Below, piece after piece: positions 1 to 12,849 of a stretch of DNA of 25,815 nt. Below the pieces are notes generated by a model, which did not search any database, was not told where the DNA came from, and worked only from the letters and a program-made list of their open reading frames with translations. The DNA comes from Cruorifilaria tuberocauda (taxonomy: Eukaryota; Nematoda; Chromadorea; Rhabditida; Onchocercidae), in NCBI GenBank assembly GCA_013365365.1, contig JABVXU010000689.1:1-25815 (forward strand), written 5' to 3'. The translations under genes and the position numbers were made by a program. Numbering within the stretch: the stretch's first letter is position 1; the number at the start of each line of letters is the position of its first letter.

Positions 1-1033
1 TTTTTTATTTTGGATTTTTGGTATTATTTTATATTTATTTATTTTGGAGAAATTTTTTGGTCATGATAATGCTAATGAAATATTCATATATAAACAAAAA
101 GCAATTAAAAAGTCAATAGATTTTTCCAACTTCCATCACTTATACCATTTCTTTTTTACTTTTATCAGTTATAAGTTACTTTTTTGTTATTGTCATTTAT
201 ATCGATTTTCCAAATTTCATACAATTTTTTAATGAAGAAATTTATAATTTACAACAGCAATATCTTTTACTTTTACTTATTTATTCCAATTAATGCAATT
301 TTCATTTTTCAATCAGTTTTTTCTTTTGTTCGAAAAAAAAGCAAAAATTGCTGGAGTCCGTAATTATGCTAACAATTAAAAAATTTTTGGATATGATTTT
401 TTGGAAATTTCACGTAGATGAAAGTAATTCTCACGTAGCTAAAAAGAATTGAAATGATAAAAGCAATACTTTTCCCCTTTACCATTTTATTAAGCATTAC
501 TATTCTTAAGGTTGGTTTCAACTAATTCAAAATCAAAAAAAAAATTCCTTTCTTTCATTCATAATAATATTTGTGATTATATCACACTGATAAAGTGGTT
601 GTGATAGGAAGAAAAGGCAATCAAAAATAACATTTTTTCCTTTTTATCAAATTTCAATTATTTTTTAAAAGTAAAATTGAAGTATTGGTAAAATGAATGA
701 TTCGTTATTTTATTTTTTTTTCTCTTTGGAATGCTAAAAATTGAGTGATAAGTTAGTGTAGAAATTTAAGATCAAAATAAAATACGACATGGAAAATTTA
801 TTCAATCAAACAAATTCTCAAATTATTCTTTCCACGATTATTTATTCTTCCAATCATTTCAACAATTGAACAAATATGCTAATATGAATTGCTTCATTGC
901 TTAAAATGGAAATGATTCATTTAGCATTAATCATTTGCTTGCAAAATTCGTTGGGAAAAATTTGGAAAGCGAATAAAAAAAAAAAAAGAAAACCTGGATG
1001 AGTAAAAAATTTTAAATTGAAAATAAAACCAAC
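1..1033. other. A+T-rich non-coding sequence, presumed intron of the minus-strand PAP2 gene
   Basis: This lies downstream of the minus-strand exon. I searched for an exon resembling plus-strand exon 3 (TTETFRALAWE-like) and found none. The short plus-strand open frame at 44-232 is low-complexity and has no recognisable domain. The region is best read as intron, with the next exon beyond the left edge. Confidence 0.5.
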
Positions 1034-1185
1034 TCCAATAAGTGGTAGTAGGAATACAGCGATAAAAAGCATTGGTGTTGATATGGTACTCGATTTGTAC
1101 GGTAATTGAATGGTTCGATCATTACAGTAGAAACCACGATGATACGGTTCCAAATAAATCTTTGGAAAAATTTCTATTGATAAAC
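1034..1185 (-). CDS. internal exon of a second PAP2/LPP-family phosphatase (partial gene)
   Basis: Reading leftward, the acceptor TTTATAG (AG = complement of 1186-1187) is followed by two bases that complete a codon, then 50 codons. The product contains EPYHRGFYCNDRTI, then LPYKSSTI and a hydrophobic stretch, closely matching residues 31-69 of the plus-strand phosphatase. The donor is GTTGGT (complement of 1033-1028), after an in-frame Gly codon. Entry phase (1) and exit phase (0) match exon 2 of the plus-strand gene, and the exon is one codon longer. The segment covers the end of TM1, the first loop and part of TM2, so it contains no catalytic motif. Downstream exons are not visible in 1-1033 and presumably lie outside the window. 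The first exon was not found upstream. Whether the gene is intact or a pseudogene cannot be judged. Confidence 0.85.
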
Positions 1186-1539
1186 CTATAAAATTATCAA
1201 TTATTTATTTATATCTAAAATTTTCAATATTTTTCGATTAAATATTTTTCAAATTCATTTCATTTTTTATTTCATTTCAATTTTTATAGCAATTATTGCA
1301 ATTATCAAATATCATGTTTATTTATTATGTTTATCATGTAATATTCATTATGTTTATCATTATTTATCATGTTTATTATGCAGAGATAGGATATCATATT
1401 TATATAGTATATTTATTTTCAAACAGACTTTTGATATTCTTTACTACTAAAAATATAAGTTAGGTTTGAAAGAAAAAAGTTACAATACTACCTGAATGAT
1501 TGTTTTTAAACTTTTTATCAAGCAATTAATCTTAATCAC

Positions 1540-1551
1540 GATCATATGATC
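1540..1551. repeat. perfect 12-bp palindrome
   Basis: GATCATATGATC is self-complementary and lies just upstream (minus-strand sense) of the PAP2 exon region. No function is assigned. Confidence 0.75.
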
Positions 1552-2200
1552 ATATATATATGCAATAATTGAATGTGTTGAATTCTATTCCTTAACAGAT
1601 CTGATATTATCATTAATATTTTCATTCATTAATAAATCTATTCAACATTTCTAATCAATTGGATTAAATAGCAGAAAACAGTTATCATCTATGGATAGAG
1701 AAAAAAAGAACGAAAATATTGAATCCAGGTAAGTTCAAACTTCTGTAAAAGATTTGTCATAATTTTTTATTTTCTGAATTGATATTTAAATTATACTAAA
1801 ATAATACTGATTAATATTAAATTATTAAACTAAATAAATTTGATACTAAATATGATACTAAATAAATTATTAAACTATTTCTAATCCAATGAAATACCAA
1901 TAATTAATCCAATGATAATATTGATAACGAATGATCCAAGAGGAAGTTCCTTATGACGTAAGTATTGTTTTCTTTCCTGTACTGATTCCTATAACAGTGT
2001 AGTGATAATTTTTGACAGTTTAGTTATAATTTTATCTTTCATAATTTACTACCTTCAATAATCGCTTATTAAATATATACTTTGCTTTTACTTTACTTAT
2101 ACTTCACTTCACTTATACTTCTTACTTCTTACTCTTTTTCAATCTAAAGAAAAATAAGAAAAAAAATTCAAAAGTAATATTCATTACTCTTACATCATTT

Positions 2201-2216
2201 TTTTATCATGATAAAA
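2201..2216. repeat. perfect 16-bp palindrome
   Basis: TTTTATCATGATAAAA is its own reverse complement. It could be a protein-binding site or a chance product of A+T-rich sequence. Confidence 0.8.
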
Positions 2217-2820
2217 TTATTAAAATAGTAATAAGATAGTATTGTTGTTGATAAAAATAAAAAAATGAAAAATTAACATACCATTTATGATAAAAATTTC
2301 ATCGAAATAATTGTAACTCAAATGCAAATACTCTCTCTCTCTTAACAGGTAATTTTTATTACAGGTAAATTTGATAACAATTTAAAATACATACCATTTG
2401 TGGAAAAAAAAATCGTTAAAATCGAGAAAAACGAGCAAAAAGAAAAATGAATAGAAAGAGCAATGGTGTATTTTACGAAATTATTGATAAATGTTAAAAA
2501 AGAAAAAATTAAAAAAAAAAGATTTTATTGATGTTACTTTTTCTTCAAGCCATACGATATAATTGAAGGTTAAAAAGAAAGAAATTTACCTGAATTAGGT
2601 TATATATGACTGAACTAAGTGTAAACAATTGAAACTGATTGATGACCCCTATTGATAACATTTACCTATGATATTACTTCCTAATCTATATCACTTAACC
2701 TAATATTTTATTTCATTTCTTTCTTTTTCCTCTCCTAACTTATATTTATCATTATCCAGTATTGTATTACATCAAAATATTCAAGTGATTTATCAAATTC
2801 AAAAATCTACTAAATAGATG

Positions 2821-2868
2821 AAAAGGATTGGAATTACGTAATAAAAAAGGATTCGAATTACGTAATAA
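2821..2868. repeat. tandem duplication, 2 x 24 bp
   Basis: Two adjacent copies of a 24-bp unit beginning AAAAGGATT and ending TTACGTAATAA differ at one base (G versus C at unit position 10). Each copy contains the palindrome TTACGTAA. No function is evident. Confidence 0.9.
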
Positions 2869-3822
2869 AATTCAAATTAATATTACCATAGAATAATTAG
2901 ATATTAAGATTAATTAATTAATTAATTTCTATGCAGTATTTATTTTTCCTAACCTTATATTTCATTATTTAATTTTTGATTAATATGCAATATTGCACAA
3001 TATGAAAAAAAACAATACATCGAATCGTTTACCTTGTCTTTTAGAATTATCATTGATAATCATGATTATTATAAGTTACGATATAGATTTCACGAAGAGA
3101 AAAAATAAACAAAATTTTATAGAGTATACCTGACCTGATTTTTTTGAGTTGTTTATTTCGAACCTGAGAAAAGCTCTCTTTTAAGCTTCAAAATTATCGA
3201 GTTATACTGAATTAATTAGTCTGTAAAGTAAATGAAATGATTGATTTCCAAAGTATTATTGAAAATATTTTGTAAAACAGAAAATATTTAAAAAATTATA
3301 ATTTAATTTATTTATGACAATAGTAAATGAATTATTTAACGATAAAATGCTGCAAAAAAGAAGAACAAAACTACAAATTTTGACAGTTTCCATGACCGTT
3401 CGAGCAAAAATAAAATGAACCAAAATGAGAGAAAAAGATATTTGATGAATAATTGAAAATGTTTTATCATTTTTTTATTTTGTTTTTATTTTAAAGTTTA
3501 ATTTGTTTCATTTTATTTTCATTTTTTCATTTTAAATTTCACCCTTTTTTTACTGTTTCAAATGACAATTAATTAATTTTTAATTATTCGTATATGTTTA
3601 AATCGGCAAATTTTATTGTTTTAAAATTTTCTCTTTTCATTACCTTCCTGTAATTAGGATGGTTCATTAATTAATTAATTATTCCTTCTTAAAATCGTAT
3701 TTTTGTTTTATATATATATTTCTTTTTCTGTTTACATTTGTTCCATTTTTTGCTTTATGTTTACACGTCAACTAGGTTGCCCTAAACTAACTAGGTTAGT
3801 TTAATTTACTGATATCTTTGGT

Positions 3823-3912
3823 AACAAACTTATCACTTATCATAAACTTAGCAACAAATTTGCCATTTACCATAAACTTATCAACAAACTTGTTATTTAT
3901 CATAAATTTATC
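3823..3912. repeat. tandem array, 3 x 30 bp
   Basis: Three imperfect 30-bp units start at 3823, 3853 and 3883. Each begins AACAAA and has ATAAA near its middle. The spacing is exactly 30 bp, so this is a minisatellite with point divergence between units. Confidence 0.85.
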
Positions 3913-3929
3913 GTTACCATTTGAACATC

Positions 3930-3970
3930 AGCAATAAATAAATATTATATATAAATATTTATTTATTGCT
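3930..3970. repeat. perfect 17-bp inverted repeat (hairpin, 7-nt loop)
   Basis: The left arm AGCAATAAATAAATATT (3930-3946) is the exact reverse complement of 3954-3970, with the loop ATATATA between. It follows the 30-bp tandem array. The right-arm 17-mer occurs again at 13185-13201. Confidence 0.9.
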
Positions 3971-4235
3971 AATGAGTTAAACTATTTTTATAAATTGAAA
4001 TTAATTTCTGTACCGAAAAACTCAATATAATAATCATAAAAACCACAATTACTTTTATTGATAGTTGTAATGTCAAAGGAATTGTTAATAATAATATCTA
4101 ATCGTTGTAACCTTAAAATATCCCATTATAGGAATCCGTTGCGTCAAATAATTCCTCATCTGCTTTTCTCTAAAGGATTATACGACGATCGTTGCTTAAC
4201 CATTTGGCTTATCTCTTCTACATACATCTCTCGCC

Positions 4236-4378
4236 ATGATTTATCTTTAACTTTAACTTTATGTCTATATGATTACCGTTAACTTTATCTTTTGTATCTC
4301 TCTATGATTTATCATTAACTTTATCCCTTATATGTTTACTTAATTATCATTGACTTTATCTTTTGTATGCTTAGACGA
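4236..4378. repeat. degenerate tandem array of about 33-37 bp units
   Basis: Four related units begin near 4236, 4269, 4304 and 4341. They share ATGAT or TTAT near the start and the core AACTTTAT or GACTTTAT, and two also share CTTTTGTAT. They are more diverged than the array at 3823-3912. Confidence 0.65.
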
Positions 4379-5711
4379 TTGTTAGTATAAATACATCTCA
4401 ATGAAGAAGGTATTATTATTGAACAGGAGGTGGTCTAGTGTTTACCAAAAAAAATCAATCACATTATCGATCCGAATGAAACAATCGCATCAAGAAAAAA
4501 AACATTCTTCATGACCTATGATTCAATCATCTCTCGAAAATTCCCATTCTAACCTTGAAACGGTTATTTGCAATCATCAATAATTAAAAAGGAAATCTTC
4601 ATCTTTTAACCTTATCAATTAACACTATTCTTTTACAAGTAATAAACATTTATAATAATCTTTGTTTTGTGAAAGTAATAATCATTTCAAATCACGATAA
4701 TTCATGATTATAATCAGAGGAGAATCAAAAAAGTAAAAAATTCATTTCAAAAAATATTTTTGCATTTTAATCAAAATTTTGCCAAATAAGCTTAAAGTTA
4801 TAAATGCAATAACTTTCAAAGTTCGGTTATACTCTTACTCATATTTTAGATGGAATAACGATTATTATCATATTGAGAATTCGAGAAATATAAGATAAGA
4901 GGTAAATACAAAACAATAAAATGTGAAAATTCATTAGCTAAAAAAAAATCTTGTCCTTTACAAACTAGTAATTTTCAATTTTTTTTTTAAGTGAAATGTT
5001 AGGTACATTGTTTCGTGATATGATTTTATATACGTAATAAGCTTTAATCATCTTTACAAGGTTAACTTCTCAATTTAACAAATATCTAAAGTTGAGTGAA
5101 GCAAATTTTTGTTGCATAACTATATCGACATTTCTTTATCGAGTATGAATTCTTTAAGTATGAGAAAAATATAGAAAAACAAGTTGTTAACTTTATAATT
5201 GGCAGTAATAAAGTAAGTATAAAGTATGACATTAATAGATAAAATAATAATTTGATAATAATGATGATATATTTAAATGAATATTTGATAAGTAATAAAT
5301 GTTATAATGTTTATTTAAAAAAATAACATGGATGAAATGATTAAAAAATTCATTGAAAATATGAAATTTCAAATTAGTTCCAAAAAAATCCTGAATTATT
5401 CTGGCAAAAATGTCGGAAAAAACCGAAAATTTTTATATTACCTTAATTTGATGATAGTTATCAATAAGTTATAGTATATTTCATTTGATTTTACAATGGA
5501 CAATCAATTCAAACTTTATTCCAATCACTTTAACGAATCTGATCGGTATCCTATCGGTAATGAGAGATATTAATTCTTACTCAAATATTTACCTTTACTT
5601 TAACCTTTAATTAATATCAACGAAGATGAAGTGACGAAAATAGTTTAATCAAAATTTTTAGCAGCAAATTTATATATGAATGCATTTTCGAACCATAATT
5701 AATCATTATAA

Positions 5712-5749
5712 TAATTAATTAATTAATTAATTAATTAATTAATTAATTA
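5712..5749. repeat. (AATT)n microsatellite
   Basis: About 38 bp of uninterrupted AATT tetranucleotide repeats. Every unit is self-complementary. Confidence 0.95.
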
Positions 5750-6716
5750 GCCTTTAGAGCTAATCAATAACATGATGTTTTAATAACAGTATTGATATGA
5801 AGTCGATAGAAAACATCCGTTTGTTTACCAACTTCTTTTATTTGTTGATTAAATCTTGTAAAATATGAAATTTAAGCTTCTTTGAATCATAAGATAGATT
5901 GGATAGATTAACTGAGAACGAACTTTAACCTCAAATACTATCACTCCAAAATGATAATATCATTATTTATAATAGCTATTATTTCAGTAAACAATAGTAA
6001 ATGAAATTCAGAGCAGTTCGAGATTAAATTATCCATTTAGCCTTTATCATTTTCATCTCCTGTTGTATATCATGAAATTTGGCTGACTAGACTTTTAACT
6101 TTCTAGCTTTCTAGCTAGGAAAATAATCCAAAAAGAGTTAAATTTAAAAATTCACACAATTCAAAACAATAACATTATTTGAATATTTTAACTTATACTA
6201 TTTTGAAATATTACTTAATCCTCTCAGGAATAGTTTTCGTGGATCGAGTACTTTTTTTTTCATTGTAAAATAATTCTATCAATCATAAAATTGAGCATAA
6301 AAAGGAAATGTTTTTTTTGTCAAAGGAATACTAGACAAGCCAAAAAATTTCGTTTCTAGAATTCATCTTGAATTTCAATCAGTTTTTAAATTCTCCTATG
6401 AGGAATAAATTTTCTGAAAAATGTCAAAAAACGAGACAAATAAATTAAGAGAGAAATTTGATAGAACTCAGGAGAATAAGTTTTATTATTCATTTATTTC
6501 TTAGCAAACTTAAACATAAGCAATTGAAACTATACAGCTAACTTAAAGCAATGAATCAATTTTGATCAATCATAAATTCTAACTTAAACTTATAATACTT
6601 GAAATGGAATTATTGAAAAGAATGATTTAAATGAATAGAAATTTTTTTTTAATAATCCTAAATATTTTGTTGGATTTTAAATATTAGATACTATTCATTC
6701 ATATCATATCATGCAA

Positions 6717-6875
6717 TGTAAATTATAAGTAATGTAGATTATTTTAAGCAATTATAAGTAATGCAATTATAAGTAAATAAATTATAAGCAGTTATAAGTA
6801 AAGAAAATTATAAGCAAAATGTAGATTATAAATGAAATTATAAGTAATAGATAAATATGCAGTGATAAGTAATAT
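6717..6875. repeat. degenerate ATTATAAGTA-type repeats
   Basis: At least eight occurrences of ATTATAAGTAA/ATTATAAGCA-like units recur every 15-25 bp. Spacing is irregular, so this is a low-complexity repeat cluster rather than a clean satellite. Confidence 0.7.
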
Positions 6876-8665
6876 ATTATAAAAAAATATTCGAGGAATT
6901 TGAGAAATTTATTGAAATTAGCTTTTTTTTTGCGAACTGATAAGAATAACAATCATAAAATGAAAAAACTGACATATGGCTTGTTATTTTTCGTTCTTTT
7001 TTTTTGTTTTCAATATAAATTTTTCATTTCGCTTTTTTTTTCACGAATGAAATTTGGAATGGATAGGAGAAAGTTGAAGAGGATGAGCAATAAAACCGGA
7101 ATCACTAATTCATGATTCATTTCATAAATATCATATTGACAAACCGGAAATTTTCATACAACAAATTATTTACATTCATGCATAGTATGAAAATTAAAAT
7201 AAATAAATTTACATTCATATCGAATTATTACAATAATAATCATACGCTTGTTATGCTTAATATGCTTAATATGCTTATTTGGAAAAACATTTGCTTGTCT
7301 TATTCATTTTAAATCAAAATTTAATAAAAGAAATTTTAGTAAGAATGACTGAATAGAAGTGATGATGTTTTTTTTAACTTTTATATATATATATGTTATT
7401 GAAATATACGTGATATACGTGATACGCGACAACTAAGTTATATTTTCTATTTATTATATTTGATGAAATATTCATTTAAATAACATTAAATAATCCACAT
7501 TTATTACATATTACGTCTCTAAATTTCGTGTAAATTTGAAGCAATAATACTATAAAACCTAAAGTTATGCTTTATTAAAGTATTGTCACCTTATTGGAAT
7601 AATTTATTGTTTTTAAATTTCATTTCTTTTATTTCATTTCATAAGTAGAGTTATCAGGTATCAATAATAATTAAAAAATAAAAAGATTAATTTAATTCCA
7701 CGAACAATTTAGTTTATTTGGCAAATAACTATTGATATTATTGATTTTATATGAAAATTAGCAACTTCAATTAAATTGGCTATAAAAAACTTAAATCAAG
7801 TGTTTTTGTAAATTTTGAAGTTTTATGTAAATTTTAAATTACTGAATTATAACATTTATTAAATGATTTGATGAAAAGTAGGTTACCGAATAATTCTATG
7901 TCATCAGATATGGCTGGTTTCTTCTCGTAATAAGTTTAATTACTTCAAAGGGCTTTTATAATTTTTATTTTAAGTATTGCAAATAGCAAATTAACACTGC
8001 GTGGAACTTGATATTGGATCGAAAATGAATGATAGAATTTAATTGTGTATATGGAGTTAAATTTTAATTATTTACTTATGTTTACTTATTGTTTATATTC
8101 GATTATTCATCGGAATACTCGATTATTTTGAGAATTTAATTGACAAATTAGATTAAAAAACGAATTTGATTACTTAAATTGCAGTTGTTTGCATTTTCCA
8201 AGTGATTTTTTGAACAAATTTACTTATCTTCTAATTGTAATTAAATTGTAACTTATCTTTTAATAATAAATTATATAAATTATATATTTCAATTATACAT
8301 AGCAAATTATTTTAACAAACGATATTTCCATGTATACAAATAAAAAAAAATTCCCCAAATAACGAATAAATTTAACTTTCGATTTTTCTTTCTATATTAG
8401 TATTATTACTATATTAGTTGTTACGCAGCAGAACAAAATATGTAACATGATACCAATTAAAGAATTAACTTTTATATATATTTTCAAATCACGAACATAA
8501 ATCAAAATCATACTTAAATAATTAATATTTCTAAATGCGATTGATAATCGATTTAATCTATTCCTTATCAAACTTTTCCTTTACACTTTTAGAAAACAAA
8601 ATTGGCATTATCGACGGATTTAAGCCTAAAACTATTTTCTTTATTTGATTACTTTAGGGAAAAGT

Positions 8666-8667
<2 letters not shown>

Positions 8668-8708
<41 letters not shown>
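8668..8708. repeat. (AC)n microsatellite
   Basis: About 41 bp of uninterrupted AC dinucleotide repeat, likely length-polymorphic and able to adopt Z-DNA. Confidence 0.97.
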
Positions 8709-8709
<1 letters not shown>

Positions 8710-10539
8710 TTAAGTAAAGCAAAAAAAAATATTTACATTCCTTTCATTTCTTTCATTTTTAGCCCAAAAGCGCTTATTTTTGCTTCTTTACTTTTTGTTT
8801 TTCCGATTTTTTCCTCCTAAAGTACATTTCATTAAATTCGTTTTCTTATTTATTTAAAATTTAGCTGAAAGAGATTAAATGAAAAGAAAGAAAAAGAGAT
8901 TTTGACAATTTCTATTTTTTGTCGTATTAATTTCAATAAATCAAAAAAAAAAAAGAAAGCCAACTATTCGTCTTGTTTTCTACTATTTATTCGATTTACT
9001 TTTTTCGGCGCAGACATATGTAATAGTTACCGGAATCTTTCCTTTTTTTCCTTGTCTTGTTTTTCACTTAATGTTTTTCACTTAATTGAAACTTTAACCT
9101 CTTAATGATTAATTAATGAAAACTTTTTTGTATATATATTAAATGGAGTAGAAATTGCAACACTCTTTCTTCTCTCAATCACTCATTCCCTTCCATTAAA
9201 TTGTATTGTATTTTCGAAGATAGAAATGCATTCATTTATTTGTAACAAATAAGAAAGGTAATGTTTTTAAGTTATAAAGTTCTTTAATGTTTTCAAGTTA
9301 CCAATTTTATGTTTGAACTTCTTCAATAATGTTTTTCAGTTATAAAGTTCTTCAATAAACAGCATTTAATTTATTTGAAATAATTTGTTTATTATTTTTA
9401 TTTACAATAATTTAGATAATTTAATTTTAAATTTTAAATAAATTATAGGATAATGTTGAATGATAAGTAACGAATAAATAATTTATCCATTAGATTAAAT
9501 TAAATTTCCACTTCAATTCAATTGTATAGTTTGAAATGATATGATTAATTTGATGATCATTCATATGTTTCCTATTATTATTCACCAAATAGTTAACCTG
9601 ATAATTAATTATGATAGTCTTGTACTCTACTAACTTACCACGCTAATAGTAAAAGTAATACTGGTAGGAGTTCTAAAATCGATAATCTCTGTGAAATTCT
9701 TGGTCAGTAAAAGAAATAGAAATGATCGAATGCTTGAAATAGTATCAGTTAATCATCACTGATCTCTTATTTATTATCATCAAACAAAAGTTTACATTTA
9801 TCGCAAATTTTATTGATTATTATTTAAAATTAAATTGAAAAAACTTTTGATTGAATTTTTTGAAAAAAGTAAAAAATTGACTTTCTCTTATCAGAATCTT
9901 ATCAAAATATCATACTTATCAACGAGTGATCGTAAAGTTTAGACAAAAAAAATTACTCACTTTTTTTTCCTTTAATAAGAAGAACACTGATTAATTTTAT
10001 TTCATTTATGAATTATTAACATAGTATGAAAGAAAGAATATGATAAATTAGGAAACGACAGAGATTTTGAAAATTTCCGATATATAACGGTGTTAGATTG
10101 TTGAAGGAAATAATAAATATTGTTAATCTATAAAATGTTAAGAAGTTAGTGAAGGTATCTTAAATGAGAAGAGTGAAGAGGAAATGAAGAGAGAAAGAGA
10201 GTGAGAAATTTTAATTATCATGAATTGTCTTTAATTTCCTCATTTTTTAACGTCTTAACATCACAATGATTATTTCATCATTTCATTAAATGTAAGTAAT
10301 ACTTTAAGTAAGTTAAAAGTTAATGAATTTTACCTTTTCATCTTTCACAATTAGTAAAATTAAAGTAAACTTTATTGAACTTTATCATTTTCTATCAGTT
10401 AATAGAAGTTAATTTCACTATAGATAAGCTATCATTAGCTTACTTATGCATATTTCTTGTTATGTAGTTTATCGTGTTAAATGACGGTTATATTAATGTA
10501 CACGCACGTTTTTTTCCACGTATATTTACGTAGAGTATT

Positions 10540-10800
10540 CCTGTTTGTGTATTTCTATACATCTCTTTATGTATGCGTGTGCGTACGCGTTTGCGTATCT
10601 GTACATGATGTGTGTATCTATGCGTTATGTATGTATGTATGTATGTAGGTATGTGTGTGTGCGGTATCTATGGACCATTTGTATGTGTAAATTATATATA
10701 TATACGTGCATTATGTGTATACTTATGTATGTATATGCGTTGTATGTGTATACATGTGTATATTTTGTGTGTATGTGTATGTGTTTGTGATGTGTATGAA
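10540..10800. repeat. TG/TA-rich alternating purine-pyrimidine tract
   Basis: About 260 bp of degenerate TG, TGTA and TATG repeats, including (TATG)n around 10627-10650. The overlapping open frames here read as Cys/Tyr/Val/Met low-complexity peptides produced by the repeat and are not genes. Confidence 0.85.
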
Positions 10801-11150
10801 TGATTCAATGATTCATTTATTTAAAGGTTATGAAATTCACAGTATAATCTAATCTATTCGTAAGGATAATGTTGGATGGTAAGTACGAATATGATATATA
10901 TGATAAGTACTTACTAATTATACTTCTCATATTGACTTTTTGGGTTATCAAAAAGCTAATGGTTTTTTAATTTCATTTATTATATGGTAAGATTTTTAAT
11001 CGATTGATCTTTTTTTTTTCTTTGCAATTTTATGATCTTTTTAAATATCATGAAAGAATTTTCTTAGGTCAAATAAGAATACACACATGCATATATATTA
11101 CATACATAGAACATGCATTCAAGCAAATCAAATTCAATAATTCCAATGCC

Positions 11151-11246
11151 ATTACACTGTGCTATCGCTTCCCTTCTTGCATCGCATTATCACATATTTT
11201 TCCAATACACATTGCACTACACGTGCTGTACTTTTCACAGTGTAAT
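11151..11246. repeat. 96-bp segment bounded by 11-bp perfect inverted repeats
   Basis: ATTACACTGTG (11151-11161) and CACAGTGTAAT (11236-11246) are exact reverse complements flanking 74 nt of less A+T-rich sequence. It could be a small MITE-like element, a hairpin RNA or coincidence. No clear target-site duplication is visible. Confidence 0.6.
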
Positions 11247-12708
11247 ATTTTTTTGCCTTTCACGTATTATTTGCAAAATGTTTCGATGAAATTAACAGGA
11301 ATGCTATCGGAGAAGGGAAAAATCAAATAATATATCATATGATTAATCCTTTTATCACTCGTATATCGCTTATCTCTTACTAGTATTATTCAATAATAAC
11401 AGCGGTATATCACTAACGTTTACCTTTCAATAAGAAATATTCCGTTTGAAAAGTGAAAAAAAAAGTATTTTAGACATTATTTTTTGAGAGCTAACTGATA
11501 ACTTTATATTCGAGCTGAATTATAAGTTTTTACTTCTTATTACTATTTTTTTTCATTATATTACATTGCATTAAGAGCTTATCGTACAGTAAGAAGGGAA
11601 TGTATGCATTGTTGTTTTGTATGAATTTCTTATTTTTTAGAAAAATCATTTCAGTTGATTTTATGAAATAATTGGTTGTAAAGGTTTACTGTGCGGAAGT
11701 AAAGGTAACATAGAAGGATGGAAGGATTACAAAGGAGGAGGAGAAATGAAATATTCATTAATAAATAATAAATATCAGGTGATGATTGTAGGTGTCAAAA
11801 GATGAACGTAATATGATGTATAGGAGATTAGATGATTTTGCAAAGAAGTTCAATATATGAAATGTCGTCCGTCATTAGAGTAAACTGAAACATATTAGTT
11901 TGAATTGGTGGAGATAAAGCATATCTTTTATATTTTTATAGTTGAAATTGAGAAATTATTCCGAAAAAACAGAAATATTATTATTATTTTTGGTCATTTC
12001 AATCCTTTTGTTGTTTCCATATCCTCTGTAATAGCTTTTAAAAAGTTTAGTGCAATCGAATATTAGAACTACTTCTGAATCATCAAGATAAACGGTATTG
12101 TCCACCAATAATAACGCTGCAGTTTTATGCAAAACATTAAAACTATTCCAGTCGTCTCTAAAATTGAACTAAAATCGCAAGTGAACTAAAACTGGTTCAG
12201 GTCACATCTTATTATGATAAGCATGGGATTTTTTTTGGGCTTAGAAAATTGGTACTTAGAAATCTGCAGAGTTTATGATTTTCTTTTGCCATTTCATTCA
12301 AGATATTAGAGAATCATTACTTAACACTACTTCTGAATCAACTTTTATTATTATTATAATTGATAGACAATACTATTATTATTATTATTGGTTAATGATT
12401 TCATATTTCTTAAGTTCTGTAAAATTTTGCTGGTAATAGTGAGTCATGCTGTATTACTCATCGTGCAAAGTAAATACTGTGATTCAGATGTAGTTTTTAT
12501 TCTTAGTAATCACGTGAAAATGGATAAAATGAAAAGGACTGAGAGATTGTTTTAAAGTACTTTTATAAAGTTTTATTTCAATATATTTTTTGAGAAATTT
12601 CATTAATAGAACTTCAAAATATACGAATTGAGTCAGTGTATCTTGCAACTTCTCTTTCTCGGATATCTGTAGATGTTATTTCTGGAAAGATTTAATGCGT
12701 TCGATAGT

Positions 12709-12849
12709 TATTTTTCTTTTATTTCAGGTCGGAAGATCGGTTATCATAGTCTGTCGATTTTCGGTTTCTTGCTGTGTAATGCAAATGTAAATATTGTATT
12801 AAACGGATTCGTCCTGGAAAGATACGACGTAGGAGGCGAATAAACCGAA
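12709..12849 (+). promoter_or_regulatory. trans-splice or UTR-intron acceptor and 5' UTR of the phosphatase gene
   Basis: A pyrimidine-rich tract from about 12709 ends in TTTATTTCAG at 12727, the typical nematode acceptor. The next 122 nt, to the ATG at 12850, are less A+T-rich than their surroundings and contain no other strong acceptor. This could be a spliced-leader addition site or the acceptor of an intron in the 5' UTR; the sequence cannot separate these. TAA at 12841-12843, in frame with the ATG, closes the frame upstream. Confidence 0.6.

Larger units (their letters stand above)
1186..12727. other. long A+T-rich intergenic region between divergent PAP2 genes
   Basis: About 11.5 kb with no recognisable gene. 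It should contain the 5' exon(s) of the minus-strand gene and the upstream control sequences of both genes, but I could not identify them. The repeats in it are listed separately. Short open frames (for example 4058-4282, 6900-7115, 8902-9105, 11004-11330) have low-complexity or unrecognisable products and no supporting splice structure. Sequence from about 11130 to 11330 and 12040 to 12230 is visibly less A+T-rich and may be regulatory or transcribed. Confidence 0.5.

Noticed and set aside
1494..1549. Minus-strand ATG frame ending at a CAG|GTAGTA donor near 1494, considered as exon 1 of the left PAP2 gene
   Set aside because: It reaches the donor in phase 0 and cannot join the phase 1 acceptor at 1186 in frame. 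The other frames have stops.
9633..9750. Minus-strand consensus donor GTAAGT with an open frame upstream, considered as exon 1 of the left PAP2 gene
   Set aside because: The open frame has no ATG and ends in phase 0, whereas the exon at 1185 needs phase 1. The product does not look like a PLPP N terminus.
10545..10803. Two overlapping plus-strand open frames of 81 and 63 codons
   Set aside because: They are translations of a TG/TATG low-complexity tract in two frames; the products are Cys/Tyr/Val/Met repeats without domain character.
11004..11330. 108-codon plus-strand open frame
   Set aside because: No recognisable domain, no convincing splice structure, and it begins in poly-T. The lower A+T content is better noted as a possible regulatory or repeat segment.
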